Positions 22,692 to 35,607 are shown, counted from the first letter of the stretch. The stretch: DNA of 64,000 bases from Nocardia huaxiensis (GCF_013744875.1 NZ_CP059399.1:6014001-6078000); one strand, 5' to 3'. Numbers and translations: made by a program. The notes: a model not told the origin generated them from the sequence alone.

Positions 22692-25127
22692 TCACGGCGG
22701 AGTCAGGCGGATCCAGCGTCCCGCGGAGGGCACACCGTCGGTGTCGACCACGACGACGAGATACCAGCCGGGTGGCGCGAGCGCGGGATTCGACGGCATC
22801 GTCAGGGTGATCGCGTCCGGCGCGGTGACGGTGAACGGCAGATCGATGAGCCGCTGATCATTGTCGCAGGAGTGGGTGGTCGAGCCCGGACGCAGCAGGC
22901 TCGCCTCACGCAGGGCAGCGCTCGTGGTGGCGGTGATCGTGTCGCCGTAGGTCGCGACCTCGGCACTCAGCTCCAACTCCGGCCGCGCACCGCGGAAAAG
23001 GTAGGGCGGCCAGAACATTTCGATGCGCAACTCCTCGGTCTTGCGCATCGGATTGGAGCCCGCGGTGATCACCTTGCCGTCGGGTGTCAGCACCGCCACC
23101 GAGTGGTACAGCCGCGGAATGCGTTGCGGCCCGGTGTGCATCCAGGTTTCGGTGGCCGGATCGAAGATCTCGGCGTGCGGCGGGGCGGCGTGCGCCATCT
23201 CCTCCATGCCAGAACCACCGGCCGCCAGCACCGTGCGATCGGGCAGCACGACCGCGCACACGTGCATGCGGGGATGCTCCATCGGCGGTCCGGGACGGTA
23301 GGCGGGGTTCGCAGCCTTCAGGTCCACGATCCGGGTATCGGACAGAGCCGGTGCGGGACTGTGCATGTCGTAACCGCCGCCGCCGAGCAGCATGACCCGC
23401 TGGTCCTGCGCCGGGGGCAGCAGCACGCTGGCGGACTGATTGCGCGAGCCCGGATCGACGAGCCCGGGCACCTCGGTGGCGGCCCCGGTCGCCGGATCCC
23501 AGACCGACGGGCGCATGCCGTTGTTCCCGCCGTATTGGCCGCCGGAGTAGAAGATTCGCCCGTCCTCGAGCAGCAGGAGATGCCCGTACATGGGAATGGG
23601 ACCGGGAACCGGGAGCTGCGACCAGGTTTCGGTGGCCGGATCGAACAGTTCCGGAGTCACCGCCAGGTATCCGTCGGTCCCCAACCCCGACACTGCCACC
23701 ACCCGGCCGTCCGGCAGTGTGACCAGGCTCGGATACCAGCGCCCGAATTCCATGTCCGCCACCGCATTCCACGCGCCCGCCGCGGGATCGAAGATGAGCG
23801 CGTCACGCAGGCCGTAGAACGGGTCGTACTGTCCGGTGCCGCCGACCGCGAGCAGCCGGCCATCGGCCAGGAACGCGTGCCCCGTGCAGAACATGTCGAT
23901 GGGTGTGGCCGGTGCGTCGAGCCCGGGGTTCGGGTAATGCCAGACCCGCGTGCGGAATTCGTGCGCATGATGCCGATCCGGGTCATTGCCCGATCCGGCG
24001 AAGAACACCACATCCCCGGGGTGCAGCAGCGCCGCGTGCACCGGATTGATCTCGGTGCCGAAATCCAGGATCCGCCAGACACCCATGTGGGCCGCGTGCA
24101 TCAAGCCGGTGTCGAGTTCGACCACGCGCACATATCCGGCATTGCCGTCCGGGGTGTGGTCGATCGTGCACACCACGAGCTCCGGATCCCCGGCCGCACC
24201 GGGCAGCACCGTGATCGCCGCGCCTTGGTTCTCGATGAACCCCCACCCGGGCACCGCTGACCAGCCGCTCCACCCGTCGACGCAGTGCCCCGACCCGTCG
24301 AGCCCCCACCCGATCGTGTAGACGCCCGCGTTCACCTGCTGCGGATTGTCGACCGCGAACACGATCAGCTCGGGCCGCCCGTCACCGTCGAGATCGGCCA
24401 CGGTCATCCCCGCGCCCTGGTTCTCCCACCCGTACCACTCCGGAACGGCCACCCACGGCGTCCATTCCGCCACCTCACCGTCAGCGGTGAGCCCCTTGGC
24501 CAGCCGGAACTGCCCCGAATTCTGCCCACCCGGATTGTCGACGGTCAGCACCACCAGCACCGGCTGCCCGTCGATCCGCGTCAGGCAGATATCCGCCCCC
24601 TGGTTCTCCCACCCGTACCAGTCCGGAATCTGTTGCCACGCAGTCCATCCGCCGGTCACCGCGCCATCGGCGGCGAGGTCACGTCCGACCCGGAAGTAGC
24701 CCTGGTTCTGCCCCTCGGGATTGTCGACCAGGAACACCACGAGGTCCGGCCGCCCAGTGCCGCTCAGGTCCGCGACGGCGATCCCGGCACCCTGGTTCTC
24801 CCAGCCCCACCATTCGGGCACCGTCTGCCACGGGCCCCAATCAGCCACTCCCCCAGTGGTATTCAGACCCGTTCCGACCCGGTAGTATCCACCGTTCTGA
24901 CCGGGTGGGCCATCGACCATGAAGACCAGCACATCCCGCCCGTCCCCACCGGTCAGGTCGGCGATCGCGATTCCGCAATCCTGATTCTGTGCCGAGAACC
25001 ATCCCGGGACAGCCACGAATTCCCCAGCCACACTTCCATCATGATCGCTGCACGGCTTCGCGCCCGGCGATGTCCGATTATTCGCAGATGGTGGCGGATT
25101 CCCTCCCCTCTTCAACGTATATCGCAC
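22692..25127 (-). CDS. galactose/glyoxal oxidase-like radical copper protein with N-terminal repeats
   Basis: Predicted copper-radical oxidase of up to 811 residues. The C-terminal 460 residues form the kelch propeller and DUF1929-type domain of galactose/glyoxal oxidases. The catalytic set appears intact: Cys in MFCTGHAF (near 414) for the Tyr-Cys cofactor, Tyr in GRWYPSLV (near 463), Tyr-His in RLYHSVAVL (near 673) and His in TTHSCDNDQR (near 752). The N-terminal 330 residues hold five repeats of about 65 residues with the pattern VPxW..ENQGA..VADL; these may bind carbohydrate or calcium. No signal peptide is obvious. The start is uncertain: GTG 25127 is the longest, GTG 25031 begins just before repeat 1. 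It diverges from the Rox-like gene. Confidence 0.8.
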   Translation of the reverse strand: MRYTLKRGGNPPPSANNRTSPGAKPCSDHDGSVAGEFVAVPGWFSAQNQDCGIAIADLTGGDGRDVLVFMVDGPPGQNGGYYRVGTGLNTTGGVADWGPWQTVPEWWGWENQGAGIAVADLSGTGRPDLVVFLVDNPEGQNQGYFRVGRDLAADGAVTGGWTAWQQIPDWYGWENQGADICLTRIDGQPVLVVLTVDNPGGQNSGQFRLAKGLTADGEVAEWTPWVAVPEWYGWENQGAGMTVADLDGDGRPELIVFAVDNPQQVNAGVYTIGWGLDGSGHCVDGWSGWSAVPGWGFIENQGAAITVLPGAAGDPELVVCTIDHTPDGNAGYVRVVELDTGLMHAAHMGVWRILDFGTEINPVHAALLHPGDVVFFAGSGNDPDRHHAHEFRTRVWHYPNPGLDAPATPIDMFCTGHAFLADGRLLAVGGTGQYDPFYGLRDALIFDPAAGAWNAVADMEFGRWYPSLVTLPDGRVVAVSGLGTDGYLAVTPELFDPATETWSQLPVPGPIPMYGHLLLLEDGRIFYSGGQYGGNNGMRPSVWDPATGAATEVPGLVDPGSRNQSASVLLPPAQDQRVMLLGGGGYDMHSPAPALSDTRIVDLKAANPAYRPGPPMEHPRMHVCAVVLPDRTVLAAGGSGMEEMAHAAPPHAEIFDPATETWMHTGPQRIPRLYHSVAVLTPDGKVITAGSNPMRKTEELRIEMFWPPYLFRGARPELELSAEVATYGDTITATTSAALREASLLRPGSTTHSCDNDQRLIDLPFTVTAPDAITLTMPSNPALAPPGWYLVVVVDTDGVPSAGRWIRLTPP

Positions 25128-25130
25128 CCC

Positions 25131-25150
25131 GGGGCTTGCGGCAAGACCCC
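25131..25150. promoter_or_regulatory. rifamycin-associated element (RAE)-like inverted repeat
   Basis: GGGGCTTGCGGCAAGACCCC lies between the copper oxidase gene and the Rox-like monooxygenase. As I recall it, this is essentially the published element found upstream of rifamycin-inactivating genes in actinomycetes. An overlapping dyad GCGGCAAGAC / GTCTTGCCGC (25138-25161) extends it to the right. It predicts induction of the Rox-like gene by rifamycins, and possibly of the oxidase gene on the other side. Confidence 0.75.
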
Positions 25151-25207
25151 GGTCTTGCCGCAGAATCGCTGGCCGAGGTGCGGAAACGCGGGAATGGGAG
25201 TCGCTGA

Positions 25208-26641
<1,434 letters not shown>

Positions 26642-26758
26642 TCACGCACCGTGCTCGCTGTGCTCCGGCTGCGGCGCCCCGGGCGCACGACGCCCGCTCC
26701 CATAAGCTCGTGGGGATATCTCGTGGTGGAAGTTGCTGGGAGTTCGGAGAGTACGTCG

Positions 26759-29497
26759 ATGTTGTTCGGGCGCGAGGCCGAGATCGAGGTGATCTCGTCG
26801 TTCGTGGTGGACGGGTGCGGTGGCGAGACGGCGCTGGTGCTGTCCGGGGAGCCGGGGGTGGGGAAGACGGCGCTGTTGGATGCGGCGGCGGAGATCGCGG
26901 CCGCGCGCGGGGTGCGGGTGCTGCGGGCCGCGGCGCTCGAGTTCGAGGCCGAGTTGTCGTTCGGGGCGTTGAACCAGCTGCTGCAGCCGTTGAGCGGGCA
27001 TATCGAGGTCCTCGAGGCGGCGCATCGGGAGGCGCTGCGGGTGGTGATGGGTTCGGAGACGGGGGCGATGCCGACGCAGTTGGTCGCGGGGGCAGCGACT
27101 TTGGCGCTGTTGCGGGCGGCGGCGCAGGCCGGGGCTCTGTTGCTGATCGTCGATGATGTGCAGTGGCTGGATCTGGCCAGCAGTATGGCGGTGATCTACG
27201 CGTTGCGGCGGCTCGGCCCGGCCGATGTTCGATTGCTGGCGGCGACACGAACCGAAGCCGGGGATGCGTTCACGCGCAGCGGGTTTCGGCTCCATGAGGT
27301 GGCGCCGCTGGATGCGGGAAGCGCGGAGAAGCTGCTGTCGGCGGCGTTTCCCGCGCTGTCGACGGCGGTGCGGGGGCGACTGCGGTCCGATGCGCGCGGG
27401 AATCCGCTTGCGCTGCTGGAACTTCCGGCGGCGCTGCGGACCCTGCACGGGACGGCGCAACTGCCCGGGGTGCTGCCGCTGACCCGCCGGTTGCAGGGTA
27501 TGTTCGCCGATCGCCTCGACGCGCTGCCGGCGGCGACGCGGCGGACGCTGCTGTTCGTGGTGCTCGCGGGTGCGGAGAACAGCACGACCATCGAAGAGTG
27601 CGTGCGCACTCCGGAAGGACGCGACGCTCTGCTGCCCGCCGAACGGGCGGGGCTCATCCGGCCCAATCCGCGTACCGGCCGCCTCGAATTCCGGCATCCG
27701 CTGCTGCGCTCGGCCGTGGTGGAATCCTCGACCAGCGAGGAGCGGCGGGGTGCGCATCGGATTCTGGCCGACGCCTTCGCCGCGTCGCCGCAGCGGCGGG
27801 CCTGGCATCTCGGACAGGCCGCGACCGGACCCGACGAGGATGTGGCGGCACAGCTCGAGACGCTGTCGCAGCTCATGGTGCGCGACGGCGACGCCGGCCG
27901 GGCGGCGGCCGCCATGCTGCGGGCCGCCGAGCTCAGTCCCGCCGACGGTGACCGGGCGCGGCGCACCGCGCGGGCGGCCTATCTGGGCTCGCTGCTCACC
28001 GGCGATCTCGCCGACTCCGGCCGATTGCTGCGCGCCGCACCGAATCCCGCGCTCGGCGGCCGCTCGTTGCCGGTCGCTTTGGCCGCCTCCTTCCAACTGC
28101 TCAACAGCGAAGGCGATGTCACGACCGCGAGCCGGCTGCTGCTCGCCGGACTGCACGCCGCGGCCGAGGAAGAATCCCGCGATCAGGACACGGTGATCGA
28201 GGCGCTGCACACCCTGCTGTCCATCGGGTTCTACAGCGGGCCGGACGGGCCGTGGACCGAAATCGACGCCGCGCTCGAGCGGGTGGTGGTGGAGCCCGAG
28301 GATACGCTCGCCCTGCTGCGCGGGCCGTTCGTGGATCCGGTGCACAGCGGCCCGAAAGCCTTGGCGGACTTGGACAGTGCGCTGGACGGGCTGCGATTGT
28401 CGGCGGATCCGGTGCATATCGTGCGGGTCGCCACGGCGGGCACGTATGTCGATCGGGTCGGGCGCGCGCGGGAACCGCTGCGGCGGGTGATCGACGACGG
28501 GCAGGACGGCGGCGCGGTCGCGCGATCCATCGACGCGCTGTTCCTGCTCGCCATCGACGATTTCTTCTGCGGCGCATGGGATCACCTGCTCGAGATCACC
28601 GACGAGGGCTTGCGGCTGTGCGCGGAACTCGGGTACGTGGTCAGCTCCGGGACCGGGAAGTTCCTGCGTGGCCTGGTGGCCGCCGCGCGCGGGGACGGCG
28701 CCGCCGCGGATGGGCTGAGCGAGGAGGTGCTGATGTTCGCCGCACCGCGCCGGCTGCTCGTCCTCGCGCACTACGCTTCGCATATTCGATGCCTGCACGC
28801 ACTCGGCACCTCGACGTTCGGCGACGCGTATCGGCATGCGGCACTGATCAATCCACCCGGAGACTTCCTGCCGCACAATCCTCACGCACTGTGGCTGGTG
28901 CTCGACCTCACCGAAGCCGCCGCTCGCAGCGGACGCTTCGAGGACGCACGGGCCCACGCGCGTGGCGCGAAAGCCGCTGCACTGGAGGAGCTTTCGCCAC
29001 GCCTTGCCATGCTCGTCGCGGCCGCCCAGGCGGTGGCGCACCCGGATAAGGCCCGCGAGCACTTCGAGGAGGCCCTCGCCGTTCCCGGCACCGAGCGTTA
29101 TCTGTTCGATCGCGCCCGCATCGAACTCCTCTACGGTGAGCAGCTGCGTCGCGACCGCGCGACGACCGAGGCCCGCACCCATCTCAGCACGGCCGCAACG
29201 CTTTTCGCCGAACTGGGGGCCGAGCCGTGGGTGCGCAGGACGCAATCCGAACTTCGCGCCACCGGCGAGAACTCCCCGTCGCCCGGTCCGGCCGCCCTGA
29301 CCGCCCGTGAGCAGGCCGTCGCCGAGCTGGCGGCGACCGGACTGACGAACAAGCAGATCGGCGAACAGCTCTACCTCTCCGACCGGACGGTCTCGACCCA
29401 TCTCTACCGGATCTTCCACAAACTCGGTGTCACCCGCCGCAGCGCCCTGCGCGACGCACTCGAACGCCATCCCGGCAGCGACCCGGCGGCGCACTGA
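26759..29497 (+). CDS. large ATP-binding LuxR-type regulator (LAL family)
   Basis: Signal-transducing ATPase transcription factor of 912 residues. An AAA/NB-ARC-like module comes first (Walker A GEPGVGKTALLD near residue 40, Walker B-like LLLIVDDVQWLD near 135). A long helical TPR-like region follows, and a LuxR helix-turn-helix ends the protein (LTAREQAVAELAATGLTNKQ, then LSDRTVSTHLYRIFHKLGV). LAL regulators usually activate nearby catabolic or secondary-metabolite genes on sensing a ligand. The ATG before LFGREAEIEV was chosen because it is the conserved start of the family and has GGAGAG upstream; the frame is open back to 26651. The downstream hydrolase could be its target. Confidence 0.88.
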   Translation: MLFGREAEIEVISSFVVDGCGGETALVLSGEPGVGKTALLDAAAEIAAARGVRVLRAAALEFEAELSFGALNQLLQPLSGHIEVLEAAHREALRVVMGSETGAMPTQLVAGAATLALLRAAAQAGALLLIVDDVQWLDLASSMAVIYALRRLGPADVRLLAATRTEAGDAFTRSGFRLHEVAPLDAGSAEKLLSAAFPALSTAVRGRLRSDARGNPLALLELPAALRTLHGTAQLPGVLPLTRRLQGMFADRLDALPAATRRTLLFVVLAGAENSTTIEECVRTPEGRDALLPAERAGLIRPNPRTGRLEFRHPLLRSAVVESSTSEERRGAHRILADAFAASPQRRAWHLGQAATGPDEDVAAQLETLSQLMVRDGDAGRAAAAMLRAAELSPADGDRARRTARAAYLGSLLTGDLADSGRLLRAAPNPALGGRSLPVALAASFQLLNSEGDVTTASRLLLAGLHAAAEEESRDQDTVIEALHTLLSIGFYSGPDGPWTEIDAALERVVVEPEDTLALLRGPFVDPVHSGPKALADLDSALDGLRLSADPVHIVRVATAGTYVDRVGRAREPLRRVIDDGQDGGAVARSIDALFLLAIDDFFCGAWDHLLEITDEGLRLCAELGYVVSSGTGKFLRGLVAAARGDGAAADGLSEEVLMFAAPRRLLVLAHYASHIRCLHALGTSTFGDAYRHAALINPPGDFLPHNPHALWLVLDLTEAAARSGRFEDARAHARGAKAAALEELSPRLAMLVAAAQAVAHPDKAREHFEEALAVPGTERYLFDRARIELLYGEQLRRDRATTEARTHLSTAATLFAELGAEPWVRRTQSELRATGENSPSPGPAALTAREQAVAELAATGLTNKQIGEQLYLSDRTVSTHLYRIFHKLGVTRRSALRDALERHPGSDPAAH

Positions 29498-29598
29498 CCT
29501 ACGCAAGTCCGGCCGCCTACGTCATTCGACGGATTGGCCACGCCCGCAACACCCCTACCTTCGAGCATGCCCACATTCCTTCGATCCGAGGAACCGAC

Positions 29599-30282
29599 AT
29601 GCCATCAACCGACAATACCGTCGTCCTCGTCCACGGCGCCTTCGTGGACGGCTCCGGCTGGCGCGCTGTCCACGACGAGCTCACCCGCGACGGCTACCGT
29701 GTCCGCATCGTCCAGAACCCCACCAACTCCCTGGCCGAGGACGCCGCCGCCACCCGCGCCGTTCTCGACGAGCTCGACGGTCCCGCGGTCCTGGTCGGCC
29801 ACTCCTACGGCGGCGCGGTCATCACCGAAGCCGGTGTGCACGAGGCGGTTTCGGCCCTCGTCTACATCACCGCCTTCGCCCCCGACAAGGGCGAATCCGT
29901 GAACAGCCTGCTCGGCACCTTCCCCCAGGACGGCCCCCAGCCGCCCATCCTCCCCTCCCCCGACGGCCACCTGCTGCTGGACCGCGCCAAGTTCCACGCG
30001 GCCTTCGCCGCCGACCTCTCCCCCGAAGACGCTGCCTTCCTGGCCCATTCGCAGACCCCCTGGGGTCTGGAGGCAATCGGCGGCACCATCAGCGAAGCCG
30101 CCTGGCGGCTCAAGCCGAGCTGGTACCTGCACGTCACCGAGGACCGCATGATTCCCCCGGCGGCCCAGCGCTCCATGGCCGAACGCCTCGGCGCCACCGT
30201 CCGCGAAACCGCCGGCAGCCACGCCATCTACGTCTCACGCCCCACCGTCGTCGCCGACCTCATCCGCGCCGCAGCACAATAG
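29599..30282 (+). CDS. small alpha/beta-hydrolase (esterase)
   Basis: Cytoplasmic hydrolase of 227 residues resembling the salicylate-esterase/EstC-like group (PF12697). The oxyanion region VLVHGAFVDGSGWRAV is at residues 9-24, the nucleophile elbow VGHSYGGAVI near 66, and the catalytic His in GSHAIYVSRP near 211; an Asp in TEDRMIPPA probably completes the triad. The ATG follows GAGGAA. A TACCTT box at about 29557-29562 suggests a transcript with a leader of about 30 bases. The substrate is unknown. A strong hairpin follows the stop codon. Confidence 0.85.
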   Translation: MPSTDNTVVLVHGAFVDGSGWRAVHDELTRDGYRVRIVQNPTNSLAEDAAATRAVLDELDGPAVLVGHSYGGAVITEAGVHEAVSALVYITAFAPDKGESVNSLLGTFPQDGPQPPILPSPDGHLLLDRAKFHAAFAADLSPEDAAFLAHSQTPWGLEAIGGTISEAAWRLKPSWYLHVTEDRMIPPAAQRSMAERLGATVRETAGSHAIYVSRPTVVADLIRAAAQ

Positions 30283-30286
30283 CGAC

Positions 30287-30319
30287 AAGGGCCGGACGCC
30301 ACGAAGACGCCCGGCCCTT
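30287..30319. terminator. bidirectional terminator between hydrolase and tpiA
   Basis: AAGGGCCGG (30287-30295) pairs with CCGGCCCTT (30311-30319), followed by T on the plus strand and preceded by A/C on the minus strand. It lies between the convergent ends of the hydrolase gene and tpiA. Confidence 0.75.
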
Positions 30320-30335
30320 TCGGCAGTGAAAACCC

Positions 30336-31121
<786 letters not shown>

Positions 31122-31124
31122 GGG

Positions 31125-32336
31125 TCAGTCCTCCAGAACCGCTAGACCGGGGAGTTCCTTGCCCTCCAGGTATTCCAGCGACGCGCCGCCGCCGGTGGAG
31201 ATGTGCGAGAAACCGTCCTCGGGCAGGCCGAGGGTGCGCACGGCGGCGGCGGAGTCGCCGCCGCCGACCACGGTGAACGCGCCCTTCGAGGTGGCCGTGG
31301 CGATGGCCTCGGCCACACCGCGGGTGCCCGCCGAGAACTTCTCGAACTCGAACACGCCCATCGGGCCGTTCCAGAACACCGTCTTGGCCTCGGTCAGCAG
31401 CGCCGAGAACCGCGCCACCGAATCGGGGCCGATGTCCAGGCCCATCCAGCCGTCCGGAATCTCGTTGGCGGCGACCACCTTCGAGTCGGCGTCGGCCGAG
31501 AACTTGTCCGCGGCAACGATATCCACCGGCAGGTGGATGACGTCGCCGAAGGTCTCCAGCAGCTTCTTGCAGGTGTCGATCATCTCCTCCTGCAGCAGCG
31601 AGGTGCCCACCGAAAGGCCCTGTGCCGCAAGGAAGGTGAAGCACATGCCGCCACCGATGACGAGCGTGTCGACCTTCGGGGCGAGCGCCTCGATGACCGC
31701 CAGCTTGTCGGAGACCTTGGACCCGCCGAGCACGACCGCGTACGGACGCTCCGAATCCTCGGTGAGCTTCTTCAGCACCTCGGTCTCGGCCGCCACCAGG
31801 GTGCCCGCGTAATGCGGCAGCACCTTGGCAATGTCGTACACCGACGCCTGCTTGCGGTGCACCACACCGAAGCCGTCGGACACGAAAGCGCCGTCGTCAC
31901 CGACCAATTCGACCAGCGCATTGGCCAGCTTGGCGCGCTCGGCGTCGTCCTTGCTGGTCTCACGGGGATCGAAACGGATGTTCTCGAGCAGCATCACATC
32001 GCCGTCGGTGAGGCCCTCCGAACGCGAGAGCGCGTCGTAACCGACCACGTCACCGGCGAGCTGAACATTGCGGCCCAGCTCCTCGGCCAGTCGCGCGGCG
32101 ACCGGGGCGAGGGAGAACTTCGGGTCCGGCTCACCCTTCGGCCGGCCCAGGTGCGCCATGACGACAACCTTGGCGCCGGCATCCGAGAGCGCCTTGATGG
32201 TCGGCACGGACGCGAGGATGCGGCCCGGGTCGGTGATGGTGCCGTTGTCGAGGGGCACGTTCAGGTCGGAGCGCACGAGCACGCCCCGGCCTTCCACGCC
32301 CTCGGTCAGCAGGTCCTGGAGAGTTTTGATGGTCAT
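31125..32336 (-). CDS. pgk: phosphoglycerate kinase
   Basis: Cytoplasmic glycolytic kinase of 403 residues forming ATP from 1,3-bisphosphoglycerate. The N-terminal substrate site is RSDLNVPLD near residue 23 and AHLGRPKGE near 63. The C-terminal nucleotide site includes [17 protein letters not shown] near 205, [15 protein letters not shown] near 330 and the loop [11 protein letters not shown] near 370. ATG 32336 follows GTCTCTCTGAACTCG, the 3' end of gap, 5 bases after the gap stop. Middle gene of the gap-pgk-tpiA operon. Confidence 0.97.
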   Translation of the reverse strand: MTIKTLQDLLTEGVEGRGVLVRSDLNVPLDNGTITDPGRILASVPTIKALSDAGAKVVVMAHLGRPKGEPDPKFSLAPVAARLAEELGRNVQLAGDVVGYDALSRSEGLTDGDVMLLENIRFDPRETSKDDAERAKLANALVELVGDDGAFVSDGFGVVHRKQASVYDIAKVLPHYAGTLVAAETEVLKKLTEDSERPYAVVLGGSKVSDKLAVIEALAPKVDTLVIGGGMCFTFLAAQGLSVGTSLLQEEMIDTCKKLLETFGDVIHLPVDIVAADKFSADADSKVVAANEIPDGWMGLDIGPDSVARFSALLTEAKTVFWNGPMGVFEFEKFSAGTRGVAEAIATATSKGAFTVVGGGDSAAAVRTLGLPEDGFSHISTGGGASLEYLEGKELPGLAVLED

Positions 32337-32341
32337 CGAGT

Positions 32342-33403
<1,062 letters not shown>

Positions 33404-33410
33404 TCACCCT

Positions 33411-33436
33411 AGTCCGTCATGGATTCATGGCGGACT
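33411..33436. promoter_or_regulatory. candidate operator of the gap operon
   Basis: AGTCCGTCATG - 4 bases - CATGGCGGACT: 11-bp arms with one G-T position, in the gap leader/promoter region. Minus-strand TAGGGT at 33405-33410 abuts it as a possible -10. The symmetry suggests a dimeric regulator of glycolysis. Confidence 0.45.
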
Positions 33437-33495
33437 CGCCCCTCTCACGTCTGAGCTGCGCGATGTGCCCATCCGCCACAGCTCATACAGAGCGG

Positions 33496-33558
33496 TTTGC
33501 GAGTGTGTTCGCAAATACCGATGGCACCGCACTTGTATTCGAGTGCGGTGCCATCGGT
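33496..33558. terminator. two adjacent hairpins ending the whiA transcript
   Basis: The main hairpin has 17-bp perfect arms (ACCGATGGCACCGCACT at 33517-33533 pairing with 33542-33558) around an 8-base loop. Immediately beyond it, in the minus direction, TTTGCGA / TCGCAAA (33496-33502, 33509-33515) forms a second stem. Together they lie 28 bases after the whiA stop and about 140 bases before gap. Confidence 0.8.
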
Positions 33559-33586
33559 TTCGATCATAAAGGAGACGCGCCGCGCG

Positions 33587-34570
33587 TCAGGCCTCTTCGA
33601 GCAGTTCTGCGGTGACTGCGGATTCGGTGTCCGGCACACCGAGTTCCTTGGCGCGCCGGTCCGCCATCGACAGCAGGCGTCGAATGCGGCCCGCCACAGC
33701 GTCTTTGGTCATCGGCGGATCGGCGAGCTGACCGAGTTCCTCGAGTGAGGCCTGCCGGTGCAGCACGCGCAGTTTGCCGGCCGCCGCCAAGTGGTCCGGC
33801 ACATCCTCGGAGAGGATCTCCAGAGCGCGCTCGACCCGCGCGGCCGCGGCCACGGCGGCACGGGCGGAGCGACGCAGGTTCGCGTCGTCGAAGTTGGCGA
33901 GACGGTTGGCCGTCGCGCGCACCTCGCGGCGCATGCGCCGTTCCTCCCAGGTGAGGCGGGTGTCCTGCGCACCCATGCGGGTGAGCAGGGCGCCGATGGC
34001 CTCGCCGTCGCGCACGACCACGCGGTCGGTGCCGCGGACCTCGCGTGCCTTGGCCGAGATGCCCATGCGGCGGGCGGCGCCCACCAGTGCGAGGGCGGCC
34101 TCCGGCCCGGGGCAGCTCACCTCGAGGGCCGAGGAGCGGCCCGGTTCGGTGAGCGATCCGTGGGCGAGAAACGCTCCGCGCCAAGCGGCTTCGGCATCGC
34201 CGATGCTGCCGCCGACCACCTGTGCCGGGAGCCCGCGGACCGGCCGTCCGCGGACATCCAGCAAGCCGGTCTGGCGCGCGAGCGCCTCGCCCTCCTTGGA
34301 AACTCGTACGACATACCGGGAGGTTTTCCGGAGCCCACCCGCGCCGAGGACATGCACGTCCGAGCCGTAGCCGTAGAGCTCGAAGATTTCCCGGCGCAGC
34401 CGGCGCGCGATGGAACCCATGTCCACCTCGGCCTCGACGATCACGCGACCGCCGACGATGTGCAATCCACCGGCGAACCGCAGTAGCGCGGACAGTTCGG
34501 CCTTGCGCGAACTCACCTGAGATACGGTGAGCCGGCTCAGCTCGTCCTTCACTTCCGCTGTCATCGCCAC
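33587..34570 (-). CDS. whiA: sporulation/division regulator WhiA
   Basis: DNA-binding protein of 327 residues with a degenerate LAGLIDADG homing-endonuclease-like N-domain ([20 protein letters not shown], later [14 protein letters not shown]) and a C-terminal helix-turn-helix around [20 protein letters not shown]. In Streptomyces WhiA controls division genes; in non-sporulating relatives it is a conserved division factor. The GTG at 34570 has AAAGGAG at good spacing; ATG 34564 is the alternative favoured by homologues. It overlaps yvcK by 10 bases, consistent with the conserved rapZ-yvcK-whiA operon, and is followed by a strong terminator. Confidence 0.95.
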   Translation of the reverse strand: MAMTAEVKDELSRLTVSQVSSRKAELSALLRFAGGLHIVGGRVIVEAEVDMGSIARRLRREIFELYGYGSDVHVLGAGGLRKTSRYVVRVSKEGEALARQTGLLDVRGRPVRGLPAQVVGGSIGDAEAAWRGAFLAHGSLTEPGRSSALEVSCPGPEAALALVGAARRMGISAKAREVRGTDRVVVRDGEAIGALLTRMGAQDTRLTWEERRMRREVRATANRLANFDDANLRRSARAAVAAAARVERALEILSEDVPDHLAAAGKLRVLHRQASLEELGQLADPPMTKDAVAGRIRRLLSMADRRAKELGVPDTESAVTAELLEEA

Positions 34571-35607
34571 GAGACGCGCTCCTTTCCACCCAATCCGGAC
34601 CGCACGCGTTGGCCCATATGCCGTCCTTCGATTCGAAGCTCTGCTAATTCCGGCCGAGGTTGCCGGATCACCTGATCCAGTGCTGCGGCAAGCTTTCCGG
34701 GGTGGTGCCGGTCCGTCCCCGCCTCGGCGACATCAGCGAAGGTTACTCGCGCACGCAGCTGTTCGGCGGCTCTTGCCACATGTTCGCGTTCCCTACCCTC
34801 CGGTACGGAACCTGAATCGACCAAAACCTGGTCGACTGTGAAATCCGGTGCGTGCTGGGACAATACATGCAGGTGCCGCTCCGCGGAGAATCCGGCCGTT
34901 TCGCCCGGTTCCGCAGCGAGGTTGAGCACCAGTACTTTCCGCGCCCGAGTATGCAGCAGAGCTTCGTGCAATTCGGGCACCAGCACGTGCGGGATGACGC
35001 TGGTGAACCAGCTCCCGGGGCCGAGCACCACCACATCGGCATGTTCGATGGCCGAGGTCGCCTCGGTGCAGGCGGGCGGATCCGAGGGGATCAGGCGCAC
35101 CCGGCGCACCTTGCCGGGGGTCGTCGCGACCGCGACTTGCCCACGGATGCAACGGCTTACGCGCGGGTCGCCCTCGAGCCCGGAGACGTCGGCCTCGATG
35201 GTGAGCGCGATCGGGGACATGGGTAGCACCCGGCCCGTAATGCGCAGAATTTTGCCCGCTTCGTCCAGAGCCGCGACGGGATCACCCAATTCCTCGGTGA
35301 GCCCGGCCAGGATCAGGTTGCCGACCGAGTGCCCGGCCAGCGCGCCCGTGCCGCCGAAGCGGTGCTGCAGGGTGCGGGCCCAGATGCCGTCGGACTCCTC
35401 GGCCAGCGCGGCCAGGGCCATCCGTAGGTCGCCGGGCGGCAGCATGCCCAGTTCGGATCTCAATCGTCCCGACGAGCCACCGTCGTCGGCGACCGTCACC
35501 ACCGCGGTGATCTTGCGGGTGAGCCGGCGGGCCGCGGTCAGCGTGGCGTACAGGCCGTGCCCGCCGCCCAGCGCCACGATCGCCGGATTCGATTCTCGCG
35601 CAGTCAT
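34561..35607 (-). CDS. yvcK: YvcK/CuvA-type gluconeogenesis factor (CofD-like)
   Basis: Cytoplasmic UDP-sugar-binding protein of 348 residues related to B. subtilis YvcK and mycobacterial CuvA, needed for cell-shape maintenance and growth on gluconeogenic carbon. The nucleotide motif [12 protein letters not shown] lies near residue 12, [16 protein letters not shown] near 41, [11 protein letters not shown] near 92 and [19 protein letters not shown] sequence near 195. Despite similarity to LPPG:FO transferase CofD it is not expected to make F420. It overlaps rapZ by 4 bases (ATGA) and whiA by 10 bases. Confidence 0.93.
   Translation of the reverse strand: MTARESNPAIVALGGGHGLYATLTAARRLTRKITAVVTVADDGGSSGRLRSELGMLPPGDLRMALAALAEESDGIWARTLQHRFGGTGALAGHSVGNLILAGLTEELGDPVAALDEAGKILRITGRVLPMSPIALTIEADVSGLEGDPRVSRCIRGQVAVATTPGKVRRVRLIPSDPPACTEATSAIEHADVVVLGPGSWFTSVIPHVLVPELHEALLHTRARKVLVLNLAAEPGETAGFSAERHLHVLSQHAPDFTVDQVLVDSGSVPEGREREHVARAAEQLRARVTFADVAEAGTDRHHPGKLAAALDQVIRQPRPELAELRIEGRHMGQRVRSGLGGKERVSWR

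Noticed and set aside
26642..29506. 954-codon minus-strand frame opposite the LuxR-type regulator
   Set aside because: High-GC shadow frame; translation is Arg/Gln/Gly-rich, while the plus strand has an intact ATPase and LuxR helix-turn-helix.
34561..35607. F420 biosynthesis gene cofD
   Set aside because: Similarity is to the CofD-like fold, but operon position with rapZ and whiA and the motif set identify YvcK/CuvA.
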